The translations under genes and the position numbers were made by a program. The notes beneath the pieces were generated by a model. That model was not told the DNA's origin, did not search any database, and saw nothing but the letters and a program-made list of their open reading frames with translations. Shown here one piece after another: positions 45,116 to 55,163 of a DNA stretch of 64,000 nt; within the stretch, counting starts at the first letter, position 1; each line of letters begins with the position of its first letter. The DNA comes from Vogesella aquatica (lineage in GTDB: Bacteria; Pseudomonadota; Gammaproteobacteria; Burkholderiales; Chromobacteriaceae), in NCBI RefSeq assembly GCF_028548455.1, contig NZ_JAQQLF010000007.1:62001-126000 (forward strand), written 5' to 3'.

Positions 45116-46162
45116 ATGGAACTTCTGCAAAGTTTGCTGGGTAGCGAGGCCGGAATGGCAGTGTGGACACTGCTGAAAATCCTGGCCATTGTTGCCCCGC
45201 TGATGATTGGTGTGGCCTACCTGACGCTCGCAGAGCGCAAGGTGATCGGCTACATGCAGATCCGTATCGGCCCCAACCGCGTCGGCCCGAAAGGGCTGCT
45301 GCAGCCACTGGCTGACGGTGTGAAACTGCTGATGAAGGAAATCATCCTGCCGACCAAGTCGAGCAAGGGTCTTTTCCTGCTGGCGCCTGTGCTGTCCATC
45401 ATGCCGGCGCTGGCTGCCTGGGCGGTGATCCCGTTCAACGACACCATGGTGCTGGCCAATATCAACGCTTCGCTGTTGTACATCATGGCCATTACGTCCA
45501 TGGGCGTGTACGGCGTGATCGTTGCCGGCTGGGCGGGTAACTCCAAGTACTCCTTCCTGGGTGCGCTGCGCTCCTCGGCCCAGATCGTGTCCTACGAGCT
45601 GGCCATGGGCTTTGCGCTGGTAGGTGTACTGATGGTGTCCAGCAGCCTGAACCTGGTAGATATCGTGAACCAGCAAGGCCAGGGTATTGCCGGTGGTTCC
45701 ATCTTCTCCTGGAACTGGTTGCCGCTGTTCCCGCTGTTTATCGTGTACCTGGTATCCGGTGTGGCAGAAACCAACCGTGCTCCGTTTGACGTGGCCGAGG
45801 GTGAGTCCGAAATCGTAGCCGGTTTCCACGTGGAATACTCCGGCATGGCATTTGCCATCTTCTTCCTGGCCGAATACGCCAACATGATCCTGGTGGCGGC
45901 ACTGACTTCCATCATGTTCCTGGGTGGCTGGCTGTCGCCGTTCCCGGCAAGCTGGGGCGCGCTGGGTGCCTCCGGTATTGTCTGGCTGCTGGTGAAGATG
46001 TCCGCGGTACTGTTCTGCTTCTTGTGGTTCCGTGCAACGTTCCCGCGTTATCGTTATGACCAGATCATGCGTCTGGGCTGGAAAGTGTTTATTCCGGTAA
46101 CGCTGGTGTCGATTCTGGTTCTGGGCCTGTGGATGCTGAGTCCGCTGTCGCTCTGGAAGTGA
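45116..46162 (+). CDS. nuoH: NADH-quinone oxidoreductase subunit H
   Basis: Membrane subunit linking the quinone site to the proton path, 348 residues, eight or so helices. [40 protein letters not shown] and [19 protein letters not shown] are the family's invariant loops. Confidence 0.97.
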   Translation: MELLQSLLGSEAGMAVWTLLKILAIVAPLMIGVAYLTLAERKVIGYMQIRIGPNRVGPKGLLQPLADGVKLLMKEIILPTKSSKGLFLLAPVLSIMPALAAWAVIPFNDTMVLANINASLLYIMAITSMGVYGVIVAGWAGNSKYSFLGALRSSAQIVSYELAMGFALVGVLMVSSSLNLVDIVNQQGQGIAGGSIFSWNWLPLFPLFIVYLVSGVAETNRAPFDVAEGESEIVAGFHVEYSGMAFAIFFLAEYANMILVAALTSIMFLGGWLSPFPASWGALGASGIVWLLVKMSAVLFCFLWFRATFPRYRYDQIMRLGWKVFIPVTLVSILVLGLWMLSPLSLWK

Positions 46163-46175
46163 TGGAGCTTAAAGC

Positions 46176-46664
46176 ATGGAAATGATCCGCAATTTTTTCA
46201 AAACCTTCCTGCTGGTTGAACTGGTGCAGGGCTTGATGGTGACCGGTCGTCACTTCTTTGCCCGCAAGATCACCATTCAGTTCCCGGAAGAGAAAACGCC
46301 GATTTCACCGCGCTTCCGCGGCCTGCATGCGCAGCGTCGTTATGCCAACGGTGAAGAGCGCTGCATCGCCTGTAAACTGTGCGAAGCAGTGTGCCCGGCC
46401 ATGGCCATCACCATCGAGTCCGAGCAGCGCGACGACGGCACCCGCCGTACCAGCCGCTACGATATCGACCTGACCAAGTGCATTTTCTGCGGTTTCTGCG
46501 AAGAAGCCTGCCCGGTAGATGCCATCGTCGAGACGCATATCTTCGAATATCACGGCGAGAAGCGTGGCGATCTGTACTACACCAAACCGATGCTGCTGGC
46601 GGTAGGTGACAAGTACGAAGCTGAAATCGCGGCCAACAAGGCTGCCGATGCCAAGTATCGCTAA
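46176..46664 (+). CDS. nuoI: NADH-quinone oxidoreductase subunit I
   Basis: Holds clusters N6a and N6b. 162 residues with two complete ferredoxin motifs, [13 protein letters not shown] and [20 protein letters not shown]-terminal amphipathic helix [19 protein letters not shown] anchors it to the membrane arm. Confidence 0.97.
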   Translation: MEMIRNFFKTFLLVELVQGLMVTGRHFFARKITIQFPEEKTPISPRFRGLHAQRRYANGEERCIACKLCEAVCPAMAITIESEQRDDGTRRTSRYDIDLTKCIFCGFCEEACPVDAIVETHIFEYHGEKRGDLYYTKPMLLAVGDKYEAEIAANKAADAKYR

Positions 46665-46673
46665 GGGGGACTC

Positions 46674-47321
46674 ATGAGCTTTCAGGCTGTCGTTTTTTAT
46701 ATTCTGTCGGCGATCCTGATCTTCGCGGGTTTCCGCGTGGTGACGGCTAAAAACCCGGTACATGCTGCACTGTACCTGGTGCTGGCTTTCTTTACTGCGT
46801 CCGGCCATTGGCTGCTGCTGCAGGCCGAGTTCCTGGCGATTGCCCTGGTATTGGTCTACGTCGGTGCGGTCATGGTGCTGTTCCTGTTTGTGGTGATGAT
46901 GCTGGACATCAACGTGGAGAAGCTGCGCGAAGGCTTCTGGCGTCATTTCCCGCAGGCTGCCACCGTGGCGCTGATCATGATGGCCGAGATCGTGCTGATC
47001 CTGTCCAGCCCGGAAGCGCATCTTTCCGATGTGAAACCGGCTGCTGCCGCTGCGGTGGCAGGCGAGATCAGCAACGTGAAGGTGCTGGGTCGTCAGCTTT
47101 ACACTACCTACCTGCTGGCCTTTGAAGCCGCGGCTGTGATTCTGCTGGTAGCCATGGTGGCTGCAATCGGTATCACCATCCGTCAGCGTAAAGACAGCAA
47201 GTATGTTGATCCGGGGGTACAAGTACGCGTGCAGAGCAAAGACCGCGTACGTGTCGTGAAAATGGCGGCTACCAAGCGCCAGGACGACGACGTATCCGAT
47301 TCTAACGAGCAACAGGCCTGA
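46674..47321 (+). CDS. nuoJ: NADH-quinone oxidoreductase subunit J
   Basis: Membrane subunit, 215 residues, five helices ([40 protein letters not shown] then VVMMLD). The C-terminal 45 residues are polar, charged and cytoplasmic, longer than in many homologues. Confidence 0.94.
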   Translation: MSFQAVVFYILSAILIFAGFRVVTAKNPVHAALYLVLAFFTASGHWLLLQAEFLAIALVLVYVGAVMVLFLFVVMMLDINVEKLREGFWRHFPQAATVALIMMAEIVLILSSPEAHLSDVKPAAAAAVAGEISNVKVLGRQLYTTYLLAFEAAAVILLVAMVAAIGITIRQRKDSKYVDPGVQVRVQSKDRVRVVKMAATKRQDDDVSDSNEQQA

Positions 47322-47343
47322 CGGCCGTAGATTGGGAGGACAC

Positions 47344-47649
47344 GTGCTTACACTCACACACTTCCTGGTGCTGGCCGGCATCCTGTTCGCCATCAGCGTA
47401 CTGGGCATTTTCCTTAACCGGAAAAACCTCATCGTGCTGTTGATGGCCATCGAGCTGATGCTGCTCGCGGTGAACTACAACTTCATCGCTTTCTCGCACT
47501 TCCTGTCGGATTCGGCAGGGCAGATTTTCGTCTTCTTCATCCTGACCGTTGCTGCCGCTGAGTCGGCAATCGGTCTGGCTATCCTGGTGGTACTGTTCCG
47601 TAATCTGGACACCATCAACGTAGAAGACTTGGGCAGCCTCAAAGGCTAA
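47344..47649 (+). CDS. nuoK: NADH-quinone oxidoreductase subunit K
   Basis: Small proton-path subunit, 101 residues, three helices with the conserved Glu in [15 protein letters not shown] and [13 protein letters not shown]. The start is GTG 47344, preceded by GGGAGGA; a TTG at 47332 would fall on the ribosome site. Confidence 0.95.
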   Translation: MLTLTHFLVLAGILFAISVLGIFLNRKNLIVLLMAIELMLLAVNYNFIAFSHFLSDSAGQIFVFFILTVAAAESAIGLAILVVLFRNLDTINVEDLGSLKG

Positions 47650-47685
47650 AGAAACCGGATTTCAATTCTAAAAAGCACGACAAAC

Positions 47686-49722
47686 ATGGATATGAAGAGC
47701 TTATACCTGCTGATTGCGCTCTCACCTCTGGTGGGGTCGGTCATTGCAGGCCTGTTTGGATGGGCGATTGGTCGCCGTGCTGCTCACGTCGTGACGATTC
47801 TCGGCGTGGCAGTATCGGCGGTTCTCTCGATTGGTGTACTGAAGGGCTTCCTTGATGGAAGCGCCCAGGTATTCAATGGCCCTGTCTATACCTGGTTGAC
47901 GGTGAATGGTTTTGAATTCTCTGTCGGCTTCCTGGTGGACTCCCTCACCGCGATGATGCTGGTAGTTGTCACCAGCGTTTCGCTGATGGTGCACATCTAC
48001 ACAATCGGCTACATGCACGAAGACCCGGGTTATCAGCGTTTCTTCAGCTATATCTCGCTGTTTACCTTCTCCATGCTGATGCTGGTGATGTCCAACAACT
48101 TCATCCAGCTGTTCTTCGGCTGGGAAGCGGTGGGCCTGGTGTCCTACCTGCTGATCGGTTTCTGGTTCAAGCGCCCTACGGCGACCTTTGCCAACCTGAA
48201 AGCGTTCCTGGTAAACCGTGTGGGTGACTTCGGCTTCCTGCTGGGTATCGGTCTGGTTCTGGCGTATTTCGGCGGCTCGCTGAACTACACCGACGTGTTT
48301 GCTGCCGCGCCTGCGCTGGCCAGCAAAACCATCCAGATCATCCCTGGTGTGGAGTGGTCACTGCTGACGGTTACCTGCATCCTGCTGTTTGTGGGTGCCA
48401 TGGGTAAGTCTGCCCAGTTCCCGCTGCACGTGTGGCTGCCGGATTCCATGGAAGGCCCGACCCCGATCTCCGCGCTGATCCACGCTGCCACCATGGTGAC
48501 AGCCGGTATCTTCATGGTATCGCGCATGAGCCCGCTGTTCGAGATGTCCGATACCGCCCTGAACGTGGTGATGGTAGCCGGCTCGATTACCGCGCTGTTT
48601 ATGGGCTTCCTGGGCATTGTGCAGAACGACATCAAGCGTGTGGTGGCTTACTCCACCCTGTCGCAGCTGGGTTACATGACGGTTGCACTGGGCGCGTCTG
48701 CCTACTCGGTAGCCATGTTCCACGTGATGACCCACGCCTTCTTCAAAGCCCTGCTGTTCCTGGGCGCCGGTTCCGTGATCATGGGCATGCACCATGACCA
48801 GGACATGCGCAATATGGGTGGCCTGCGCAAGTACATGCCGATTACCTGGCTGACTTCGCTGCTGGGCTCGCTGGCGCTGATCGGTACGCCGTTCTTCTCC
48901 GGCTTCTATTCCAAGGATTCCATCATCCTGGCGGTACAGGCCAGCAATCTGTCGGCATCGGGCTTTGCCTACTTTGCCGTGATCGCCGGTGTATTCGTTA
49001 CCGCGTTCTACTCCTTCCGCATGTACTTCCTGGTCTTCCACGGCAAGGAGCGCTGGATGGAGGTGAAGCACGATCACCATCACCACGATGATGATCACGG
49101 CGACGACCACCATCATGGTCTGGGCCCGAACGACAAGCCGCACGAATCGCCATGGGTAGTGACCCTGCCGCTGGTGATGCTGGCGATTCCGTCCGTGCTG
49201 ATCGGTTTCTTTGCCCTGCACCCGCTGGTCGGTGGCGAGTTCTTCAAAGGCGTGATTTTCACCAACCTGGAAAAACACCCGGGTCTGGAAGCGGCCATGC
49301 ACCACGCACACGATGCCGTGGCCATGGGTACGCATGCCTTTGTCAGCCTGCCGTTCTGGTTGGCCGCAGCCGGTGTGGCACTGGCCTGGTTCTTCTACAT
49401 GAAGGCGCCGCATATCCCGGCCGCCATCAAGCAGAAGTGCTCCGGTGTGCATGCCCTGCTGGAAAACAAATACTACCTGGACGAAATCTATTTCGCCGTG
49501 TTCGCCAAAGGCTCCCGTGCGCTGGGTACTTTCTTCTGGAAAGTCGGCGACATGTTGCTGATTGACGGCTTGCTGGTAAACGGCACAGCGCGTCTGGTGG
49601 GCTACTTCTCCAGCGTGGTTCGCAAGCTGCAAACCGGTTTCATCTACAGCTACGCCGCCATCATGATCGTGGGCGTGCTGGTACTGATGACTTACTGGTT
49701 CAAGCCGCTGATCCTGCGCTAG
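47686..49722 (+). CDS. nuoL: NADH-quinone oxidoreductase subunit L with His-rich loop
   Basis: Antiporter-like proton pump subunit, 678 residues, with long C-terminal lateral helix. FFGWEAVGLVSYLLIGFW, GKSAQFPLHVWLPDSMEGPT and HAATMVTAGIF contain the key Glu, Lys and His. Between two late helices (about residues 462-490) lies a loop made mostly of His and Asp (HDHHHHDDDHGDDHHHG), as in some other Betaproteobacteria; possibly metal binding. Confidence 0.96.
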   Translation: MDMKSLYLLIALSPLVGSVIAGLFGWAIGRRAAHVVTILGVAVSAVLSIGVLKGFLDGSAQVFNGPVYTWLTVNGFEFSVGFLVDSLTAMMLVVVTSVSLMVHIYTIGYMHEDPGYQRFFSYISLFTFSMLMLVMSNNFIQLFFGWEAVGLVSYLLIGFWFKRPTATFANLKAFLVNRVGDFGFLLGIGLVLAYFGGSLNYTDVFAAAPALASKTIQIIPGVEWSLLTVTCILLFVGAMGKSAQFPLHVWLPDSMEGPTPISALIHAATMVTAGIFMVSRMSPLFEMSDTALNVVMVAGSITALFMGFLGIVQNDIKRVVAYSTLSQLGYMTVALGASAYSVAMFHVMTHAFFKALLFLGAGSVIMGMHHDQDMRNMGGLRKYMPITWLTSLLGSLALIGTPFFSGFYSKDSIILAVQASNLSASGFAYFAVIAGVFVTAFYSFRMYFLVFHGKERWMEVKHDHHHHDDDHGDDHHHGLGPNDKPHESPWVVTLPLVMLAIPSVLIGFFALHPLVGGEFFKGVIFTNLEKHPGLEAAMHHAHDAVAMGTHAFVSLPFWLAAAGVALAWFFYMKAPHIPAAIKQKCSGVHALLENKYYLDEIYFAVFAKGSRALGTFFWKVGDMLLIDGLLVNGTARLVGYFSSVVRKLQTGFIYSYAAIMIVGVLVLMTYWFKPLILR

Positions 49723-49762
49723 GGTTGGTTACCGGAATCGATTTAACAAATAGGCTATCTAT

Positions 49763-51259
49763 ATGTTTTCTAATCCTTTGAGTCTGGTGATCTGGACTCC
49801 GATTGTGGCGGGCCTTCTGGTGCTGGCCACCGGCGGTGACCAGCGTGCCACGCTGGCACGCTGGCTGGCACTGGCCGGCGCCCTGGCGGGGTTCCTGGTA
49901 TCGCTACCGCTGTTTACCCAGTTCAACAACCTGCATGGCGGCATGCAGTTTGTTGAAAACCTGCCGTGGATCGAATCCCTGGGGATTCGCTACCACCTGG
50001 GCGTAGACGGCATCTCCATGCTGTTTATCGTGCTGAACAGCTTTACCACCCTGATGGTGGTACTGGCTGGCTGGGAAGTTATCCAGAAACGTGCCGGCCA
50101 TTACATGGCTGCCTTCCTGATCATGTCGGGCCTGATCAACGGTGCTTTTGCGGCACTGGATGCGATTCTGTTCTACGTGTTCTTTGAAGGCATGCTGATC
50201 CCTATGTACCTGATCATCGGTATCTGGGGTGGTCCGCGTCGCGTATACGCATCGGTGAAGTTCTTCCTGTACACCCTGCTGGGTTCCCTGCTGATGCTGG
50301 TAGCGTTCATCTACCTGTATTTCCAGGCTGGCAAGACTTTCGAGATCGAAGCCTTCCAGGCGTTGGCAAAGATCCCGCGTGACGTGCAGTTGCTGCTGTT
50401 TATAGCGTTCTTCCTGTCGTTTGCGGTGAAGGTGCCGATGTGGCCAGTACACACCTGGCTGCCTGATGCCCACGTGGAAGCCCCTACCGGTGGTTCCATG
50501 GTACTGGCTGCCATCACCCTGAAGATCGGTGCCTATGGCTTCCTGCGGTTTGCCCTGCCTATCGTGCCGGACGCTGCGCTGCAAGTTGCCCCGATCATGG
50601 TGGGCCTGTCGCTGGTTGCCGTGGTGTATATCGGCCTGGTGGCGCTGGTACAAACCGACATGAAAAAGCTGGTGGCGTACTCATCCATTTCGCACATGGG
50701 TTTTGTCACCCTGGGCATGTTCCTGTTTACCGGTAGCCAGATGAACGTCTGGGCGCTGGAAGGCGCGCTGGTGCAGATGGTGTCGCACGGCTTCATCTCT
50801 GCCGGCATGTTCTTCTGCATCGGTGTGATGTACGACCGCGTGCATAGCCGCAACATCGCCGACTACGGTGGTGTGGCCAACAAGATGCCGATCTTTGCTG
50901 CTTTCATGATGCTGTTTGCCATGTCCAACTCCGGTCTGCCGGCTACCTCCGGCTTCGTGGGTGAGTTCATGGTGATCATGGGCGCGGTGCAGGTGAACTT
51001 CTGGGTAGCTGCCCTGGCTGCAACCACCCTGATTTTCGGTGCGGCGTACACCCTGTGGATGTACAAGCGCGTGATCTTCGGTGAAGTCGGCAACGACCAC
51101 GTAGAACACATGCAAGACGTGAACAAGCGCGAGTTCCTGGTGCTGGCCATCCTGGCGCTGGCGGTACTGGGCATGGGTCTGTACCCGCAGCTGTTTGTGG
51201 AGAAGATGCACCTCTCCGTGAACGATCTGATTGCGCACGTTGCGCAAAGCAAGCTCTAA
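49763..51259 (+). CDS. nuoM: NADH-quinone oxidoreductase subunit M
   Basis: Second antiporter-like proton pump subunit, 498 residues, 14 helices. YHLGVDGISMLFIVLNSFTT, FFEGMLIPMYLIIGIWGG and FAVKVPMWPVHTWLPDAHVE followed by APTGGSMVLA are characteristic. 40 bp after nuoL. Confidence 0.97.
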   Translation: MFSNPLSLVIWTPIVAGLLVLATGGDQRATLARWLALAGALAGFLVSLPLFTQFNNLHGGMQFVENLPWIESLGIRYHLGVDGISMLFIVLNSFTTLMVVLAGWEVIQKRAGHYMAAFLIMSGLINGAFAALDAILFYVFFEGMLIPMYLIIGIWGGPRRVYASVKFFLYTLLGSLLMLVAFIYLYFQAGKTFEIEAFQALAKIPRDVQLLLFIAFFLSFAVKVPMWPVHTWLPDAHVEAPTGGSMVLAAITLKIGAYGFLRFALPIVPDAALQVAPIMVGLSLVAVVYIGLVALVQTDMKKLVAYSSISHMGFVTLGMFLFTGSQMNVWALEGALVQMVSHGFISAGMFFCIGVMYDRVHSRNIADYGGVANKMPIFAAFMMLFAMSNSGLPATSGFVGEFMVIMGAVQVNFWVAALAATTLIFGAAYTLWMYKRVIFGEVGNDHVEHMQDVNKREFLVLAILALAVLGMGLYPQLFVEKMHLSVNDLIAHVAQSKL

Positions 51260-51278
51260 GCTTACAAGGACAACGCTA

Positions 51279-52733
51279 ATGAATTGGGCTGATCTCAACC
51301 TGATGCCGGCATTGCCCGAGATGTTTCTGCTCGGAGCTTTGCTGGTCATCCTGATGCTTGACCTCTTTATCTCGGATGCCAAGCGCGGCATTACCTACGG
51401 CCTGTCCCTGGTGACACTGGCGGTAGCCGCGTTCCTGCAGGTGTCCACTTTTGAAACCTTCAGCACCATTACGCTCAGCGGCCTGTTTGTCGATGACCCG
51501 ATGGCGGACATCGTCAAGGTCGCCATGTATGGCGTTACCGCTACTGTACTGGTGTATACCCGTCAGTATGTAAAAGACCGTGGCCTGTTCAAGGGCGAGT
51601 ACTACACCCTGGCACTGTTTGCGCTGGTGGGCATGAACCTGATGGTGTCTGCCGGTAACTTCATCAGCCTGTACATGGGCCTGGAGTTGCTGTCGCTGTC
51701 GCTGTGTTCGCTGATTGCCCTGCAACGTGACTCGGTAAAAGCTACCGAAGCCGCGATGAAGTACTTTGTACTGAGCGCGCTGGCTTCCGGCCTGCTGCTG
51801 TACGGCATGTCCATGGTGTACGGCGCGACCGGCACACTGGATCTGGCTACCGTAGCGAAAGCCGTTGCCGGTGGCAGTGCCAACACCACCCTGATGGTCT
51901 TTGGCCTGGTGTTCATCGTGGCGGGTCTGGCGTTCAAACTGGGTGCCGTACCGTTCCATATGTGGGTGCCGGACGTTTACCAGGGTTCGCCGACTGCGCT
52001 GACGCTGATGATTGGTGCCGCACCCAAGCTGGCCGCCTTCGTGTTTGTCATCCGTATCCTGGTACAAGGTCTGGGTGCCATGGTGGCCGACTGGCAGGGC
52101 ATGCTGATCATCATCGCGGTGCTGTCAATGGCGATTGGTAACATTACCGCCATTGCCCAGACCAACATCAAGCGTATGCTGGCTTACTCCACCATCTCGC
52201 ACATGGGCTTCCTGCTGCTGGGCCTGATCGCCGGTACACCGGAAGGCTACGCCTCGGCACTGTTCTACGCCGTGGTATACGTGCTGACCACACTGGTAGG
52301 CTTCGGTATCCTGCTGGGTCTGTCGCGCGCCGGTTTCGAGTGCGAAACCCTGGATGACCTGAAAGGCTTGAACGGCCGCAACAGCTGGTATGCCCTGCTG
52401 ATGCTGCTGGCACTGTTCTCCATGGCGGGCATTCCGCCGCTGGCTGGCTTCTATGCCAAGTTTGCCGTGATCCAGGCTATCGTGAACATCAACCTGGTGT
52501 GGCTGGCTGTGGTTGCCGTGATCATGTCGCTGATTGGCGCCTTCTACTACCTGCGTGCCGTAAAAGTCATGTACTTCGATGAAGTACAAGACAACAGCCC
52601 GATCACCATGCCGGCAGACATGAAGCTGGTACTGTCGGTAAACGGTATTGCCCTGCTGGTATTGGGTGTGGTGCCGGAACGTTTGGTGGCTATGTGTGTC
52701 GAAGCGATGCAATTGTCGCTTCACAGCCTGTAA
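51279..52733 (+). CDS. nuoN: NADH-quinone oxidoreductase subunit N
   Basis: Third antiporter-like subunit, 484 residues from ATG 51279 (MNWADLNLMPALPEMF), preceded by AAGGA. LAFKLGAVPFHMWVPDVYQG, YSTISHMGFLLLGL and ALFSMAGIPPLAGFYAKFAV are present. Completes the 14-gene complex I set; all genes A-N are intact and in standard order. Confidence 0.96.
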   Translation: MNWADLNLMPALPEMFLLGALLVILMLDLFISDAKRGITYGLSLVTLAVAAFLQVSTFETFSTITLSGLFVDDPMADIVKVAMYGVTATVLVYTRQYVKDRGLFKGEYYTLALFALVGMNLMVSAGNFISLYMGLELLSLSLCSLIALQRDSVKATEAAMKYFVLSALASGLLLYGMSMVYGATGTLDLATVAKAVAGGSANTTLMVFGLVFIVAGLAFKLGAVPFHMWVPDVYQGSPTALTLMIGAAPKLAAFVFVIRILVQGLGAMVADWQGMLIIIAVLSMAIGNITAIAQTNIKRMLAYSTISHMGFLLLGLIAGTPEGYASALFYAVVYVLTTLVGFGILLGLSRAGFECETLDDLKGLNGRNSWYALLMLLALFSMAGIPPLAGFYAKFAVIQAIVNINLVWLAVVAVIMSLIGAFYYLRAVKVMYFDEVQDNSPITMPADMKLVLSVNGIALLVLGVVPERLVAMCVEAMQLSLHSL

Positions 52734-52747
52734 CCAAGGAATAGTTG

Positions 52748-53044
52748 ATGGAAACCAGCGTTATCACCCTGCTCGTACTGGCTTTTGTTGCGGCCAACCT
52801 GCCTTTCGCTACCCAGCGCCTGGCAGGTATCAAGAAACTGGCCAACAAGCATTTTGGCTGGCACTTGCTGGAGCTGGTAGCGCTGTACCTGTTGCTGGGT
52901 CTGCTGGCGCGCGTGCTGGAGGGCCGTATCAGCCCTGTGCACGTGCAGAACTGGCAGTTCTATGTGACAACGTTTTCACTGTTCATGGTTTTTGCCTTTC
53001 CGGGCTTTGTCGCCCGGTATTTCTGGCAGGCACGCAGCCACTAA
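52748..53044 (+). CDS. DUF2818 family membrane protein
   Basis: A 98-residue protein with about three membrane segments (METSVITLLVLAFVAANLPF, LLELVALYLLLGLLARVLEG, FYVTTFSLFMVFAFPGFVAR). DUF2818 genes follow nuoN in Betaproteobacteria, so a link to complex I assembly or function is likely but not proven. Start ATG 52748; TTG at 52745 is less likely. Contains TGCGGCCAACCT at 52789. Confidence 0.85.
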   Translation: METSVITLLVLAFVAANLPFATQRLAGIKKLANKHFGWHLLELVALYLLLGLLARVLEGRISPVHVQNWQFYVTTFSLFMVFAFPGFVARYFWQARSH

Positions 53045-53045
53045 G

Positions 53046-53179
53046 TTGGCCGCATGAAAAAGCCCGGCTTAGGCCGGGCTTTTTCATTTCTGTACGGTTG
53101 TGCCGGTTGATCTGGCATAAGTATGTCTTGGGCACCCTCACCGCCGCTGCAGGTGTTTTACTGTGCTGCGGCCAACCTT
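53046..53179. repeat. Inverted pair of motif copies enclosing the nuo terminator
   Basis: TTGGCCGCA (53046-53054, one base after the DUF2818 stop codon) and TGCGGCCAACCTT (53167-53179) face each other across about 110 bp that include the terminator. Confidence 0.75.
53056..53085 (+). terminator. Intrinsic terminator of the nuo operon
   Basis: GAAAAAGCCCGGC-CTTAG-type loop-GCCGGGCTTTTTC: a long symmetrical hairpin with T-run right after DUF2818. Confidence 0.9.
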
Positions 53180-53337
53180 GCAGTCAGGGCAATGCACGGC
53201 CTGATGCTTGCATGCATGACCTGTACTGGTTAGCTAGGCTGCATGGCTGCCAGTTGGTTAAGGACGGAAACTGGTGTCGATATCTAGATTACAAGCCGCT
53301 GCTTGGGCAGCGGCTTTTCCCATGTGGGGCGGCTGTG
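53089..53337. other. Spacer between nuo terminator and acyltransferase genes
   Basis: About 250 bp with no supported ORF. Near its right end AAGCCGCTGC / GCAGCGGCTT plus TTTT (53293-53318) looks like a plus-strand terminator although no plus-strand gene precedes it; it may instead act weakly for the convergent acyltransferase operon, or end a small RNA. Promoter not identified. Confidence 0.4.
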
Positions 53338-54204
53338 TCAGTAGAAGCGCGCCTCGCCTTGCGGGCGGCTCTTGAAGCGCTTATGCAGCCAGAAATACTG
53401 TGCCGGCGTTTCGCGGATACGCTCTTCCAGGAAGGCATTCATGCGGCGGGTATCGGCGACCACATCATCCGACGGGTAGTTTTCCCACGCCGGGTAGATG
53501 TCCAGCACAAAACGGCTACCTTCGCGCCGGGCAATGGCGGGTACCACCTTGGCGCGGGCCAGGCCGGCTATGCGCGACAAGCCGGTAATGGTGGCGGCGT
53601 CTGTTTCAAAGAACTTCACGAATACCGAGTCGCGTGCGCCAAAGTCCTGGTCGGGTAGATACAGGAATGGCGTGTGATCCTTACGCATGGCTTTGATGAT
53701 GCTGCGCAAGCTTTCCTGACGCGACACGATATAGGCGTTGTTGAAGCGGTTGCGGCCTTTGTAGAACTGTTCATCCAGCGTCTTGTTTTTCTGGTGGGCG
53801 TACACGCTGACTAGCGGTACTTCCAGGTTCAGGCGGTAGGCGCACATTTCGAAAGCGACAAAATGCGGGTAGAACAAGATGACATCTTCGCCGGCGTCGC
53901 GCAGTCGGCTAAGGTGCTCCAGGCCGCGTATCTCTACCAGATTGCGTAATCTGTCAGGCGATGACCACCACACCACGCCGTATTCCAGTACCAGCTTCAT
54001 CATTTCGACAAAGTGGGCGCGGATCAGTGTCCGCCGCTGTGCCGGGCTCATATCAGGGAAGCACAGGCGCAGGTTGATCAGGCCCACGCGACGGCGTTCT
54101 TTGGCCAGTGCGTAAGCCAACTGGCCCAGTAGCCAGGCCAGGGCATGAATAAGACGCAGGGGGAGCAGGTGAATCAGCCACAACAGGGCCAGAGCAAGTT
54201 TCAT
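53338..54204 (-). CDS. LpxL/HtrB-family lipid A (lauroyl/myristoyl) acyltransferase
   Basis: Inner-membrane acyltransferase of 288 residues adding a secondary acyl chain to lipid A. N-terminal membrane anchor (LALALLWLIHLLPLRLIHAL). Catalytic HX4E motif as HFVAFE, followed by VSVYAHQKNKTLDEQF, PFLYLPDQDFGARDSVFVKF and FWLHKRFKSRPQGE. Second of two tandem paralogs (10 bp gap), so the pair probably adds two different chains. Divergent neighbour metK is a conserved arrangement. Confidence 0.88.
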   Translation of the reverse strand: MKLALALLWLIHLLPLRLIHALAWLLGQLAYALAKERRRVGLINLRLCFPDMSPAQRRTLIRAHFVEMMKLVLEYGVVWWSSPDRLRNLVEIRGLEHLSRLRDAGEDVILFYPHFVAFEMCAYRLNLEVPLVSVYAHQKNKTLDEQFYKGRNRFNNAYIVSRQESLRSIIKAMRKDHTPFLYLPDQDFGARDSVFVKFFETDAATITGLSRIAGLARAKVVPAIARREGSRFVLDIYPAWENYPSDDVVADTRRMNAFLEERIRETPAQYFWLHKRFKSRPQGEARFY

Positions 54205-54214
54205 CAGACAGCTT

Positions 54215-55096
54215 TCATTCGGAATCAGGGGCGGGGGCGCCAGCAGGGCGCTTGTAGCGGTTGTAGCTCCACAGGTACTGGGCAGGCCAGCGGCGGATCA
54301 GGCTTTCCACCTCGGCATTCAGGATGGCGCCATCCTGCTGCTTGTCGCCGGTAAACGGGACGTTTTGTGGTTGTATGTGTACGGCAAAGCCTTGGCCGTT
54401 TGCCAGGCGCTCGCCGGTAAACCACAGCACGGCAACGTCCTGCATCTGCGCCAGGCGCGGCAACAGGCTCATGGTAAACGCGGCTTGGCCGAAAAATGGC
54501 GCCCATACCCCCTCGCCACTGCCTGGCACCTGGTCGGGCAGGATGATGGTGGCCTCACCGGATTTCAGGGCTTTCATCAGCAGGCGCACACCGGCCCCGG
54601 TAGCTGGGGCCGTTTTGGCGCTACCACGCGCACGGCCTTCGATCATGATGGGCTCCAGCCACGCCAGCTTCGAGGGCTTGTACATGGCGGTAAGCGGGAA
54701 GGGCAGGCGCGAGCTAAGATAGCGGCCGGCAATGTCGTAGCTACCCAAATGCGGCGTGACAAAGATCAGCCCCTTACCTGCGGCCAACGCTGCCTCGACG
54801 TGCTCCCAGCCGTGACATTGTTTCACCAGCGATATCATGTAAGCCGGCTCACGACACCACGCTATCGCTAACTCCAGCATGCCTTTACCGCTTTCTGCGG
54901 CAGACTGTTTGACGAGGGCTTGATAAAGCTGATAACTTCCAGCGATTTTACTCGTGTCGATATTCTCGCGTATGCGCGAGCGGACACGGGGTGACGCATA
55001 ATAAAGCATTCGCCCGAGCAGGCTGCCCAAGGCATGCAACACAGGCAGGGGCAGGGACGCGAGTGCCTGCAGTATCAAACGTGCGAGTCGGGTCAT
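54215..55096 (-). CDS. LpxL/HtrB-family lipid A acyltransferase (second paralog)
   Basis: A 293-residue paralog of the gene at 53338. Motif HX4D as HLGSYD instead of HX4E, then [40 protein letters not shown] and [14 protein letters not shown]. The Asp variant is common among LpxL-type homologues. N-terminal hydrophobic anchor present. The start is 67 bp from the metK start on the other strand, so promoters overlap. One motif copy (54779) inside. Confidence 0.88.
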   Translation of the reverse strand: MTRLARLILQALASLPLPVLHALGSLLGRMLYYASPRVRSRIRENIDTSKIAGSYQLYQALVKQSAAESGKGMLELAIAWCREPAYMISLVKQCHGWEHVEAALAAGKGLIFVTPHLGSYDIAGRYLSSRLPFPLTAMYKPSKLAWLEPIMIEGRARGSAKTAPATGAGVRLLMKALKSGEATIILPDQVPGSGEGVWAPFFGQAAFTMSLLPRLAQMQDVAVLWFTGERLANGQGFAVHIQPQNVPFTGDKQQDGAILNAEVESLIRRWPAQYLWSYNRYKRPAGAPAPDSE

Positions 55097-55163
55097 GGGC
55101 TTGTACGCTAACGAAACGCGCTATTTTACCTTAACTCACTGGCCATTATCTGGAACGAAGACA

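Noticed and set aside
41174-45829. Very long minus-strand reading frames (609 and 935 residues) opposite nuoE-nuoH
   Set aside because: They mirror the codon pattern of well-conserved complex I genes, have His/Gln/Gly-rich composition and no domains; typical antisense artefacts in high-GC DNA.
53046-53179. Miniature transposon (MITE) with TTGGCCGCA ends
   Set aside because: The interior is unlike that of the other inverted pair (56339-56503), contains host terminators, and no target duplication is visible.
53100-53330. Open plus-strand frame reading through the spacer into the acyltransferase gene
   Set aside because: No start with ribosome site; its right part is only the shadow of the acyltransferase gene.
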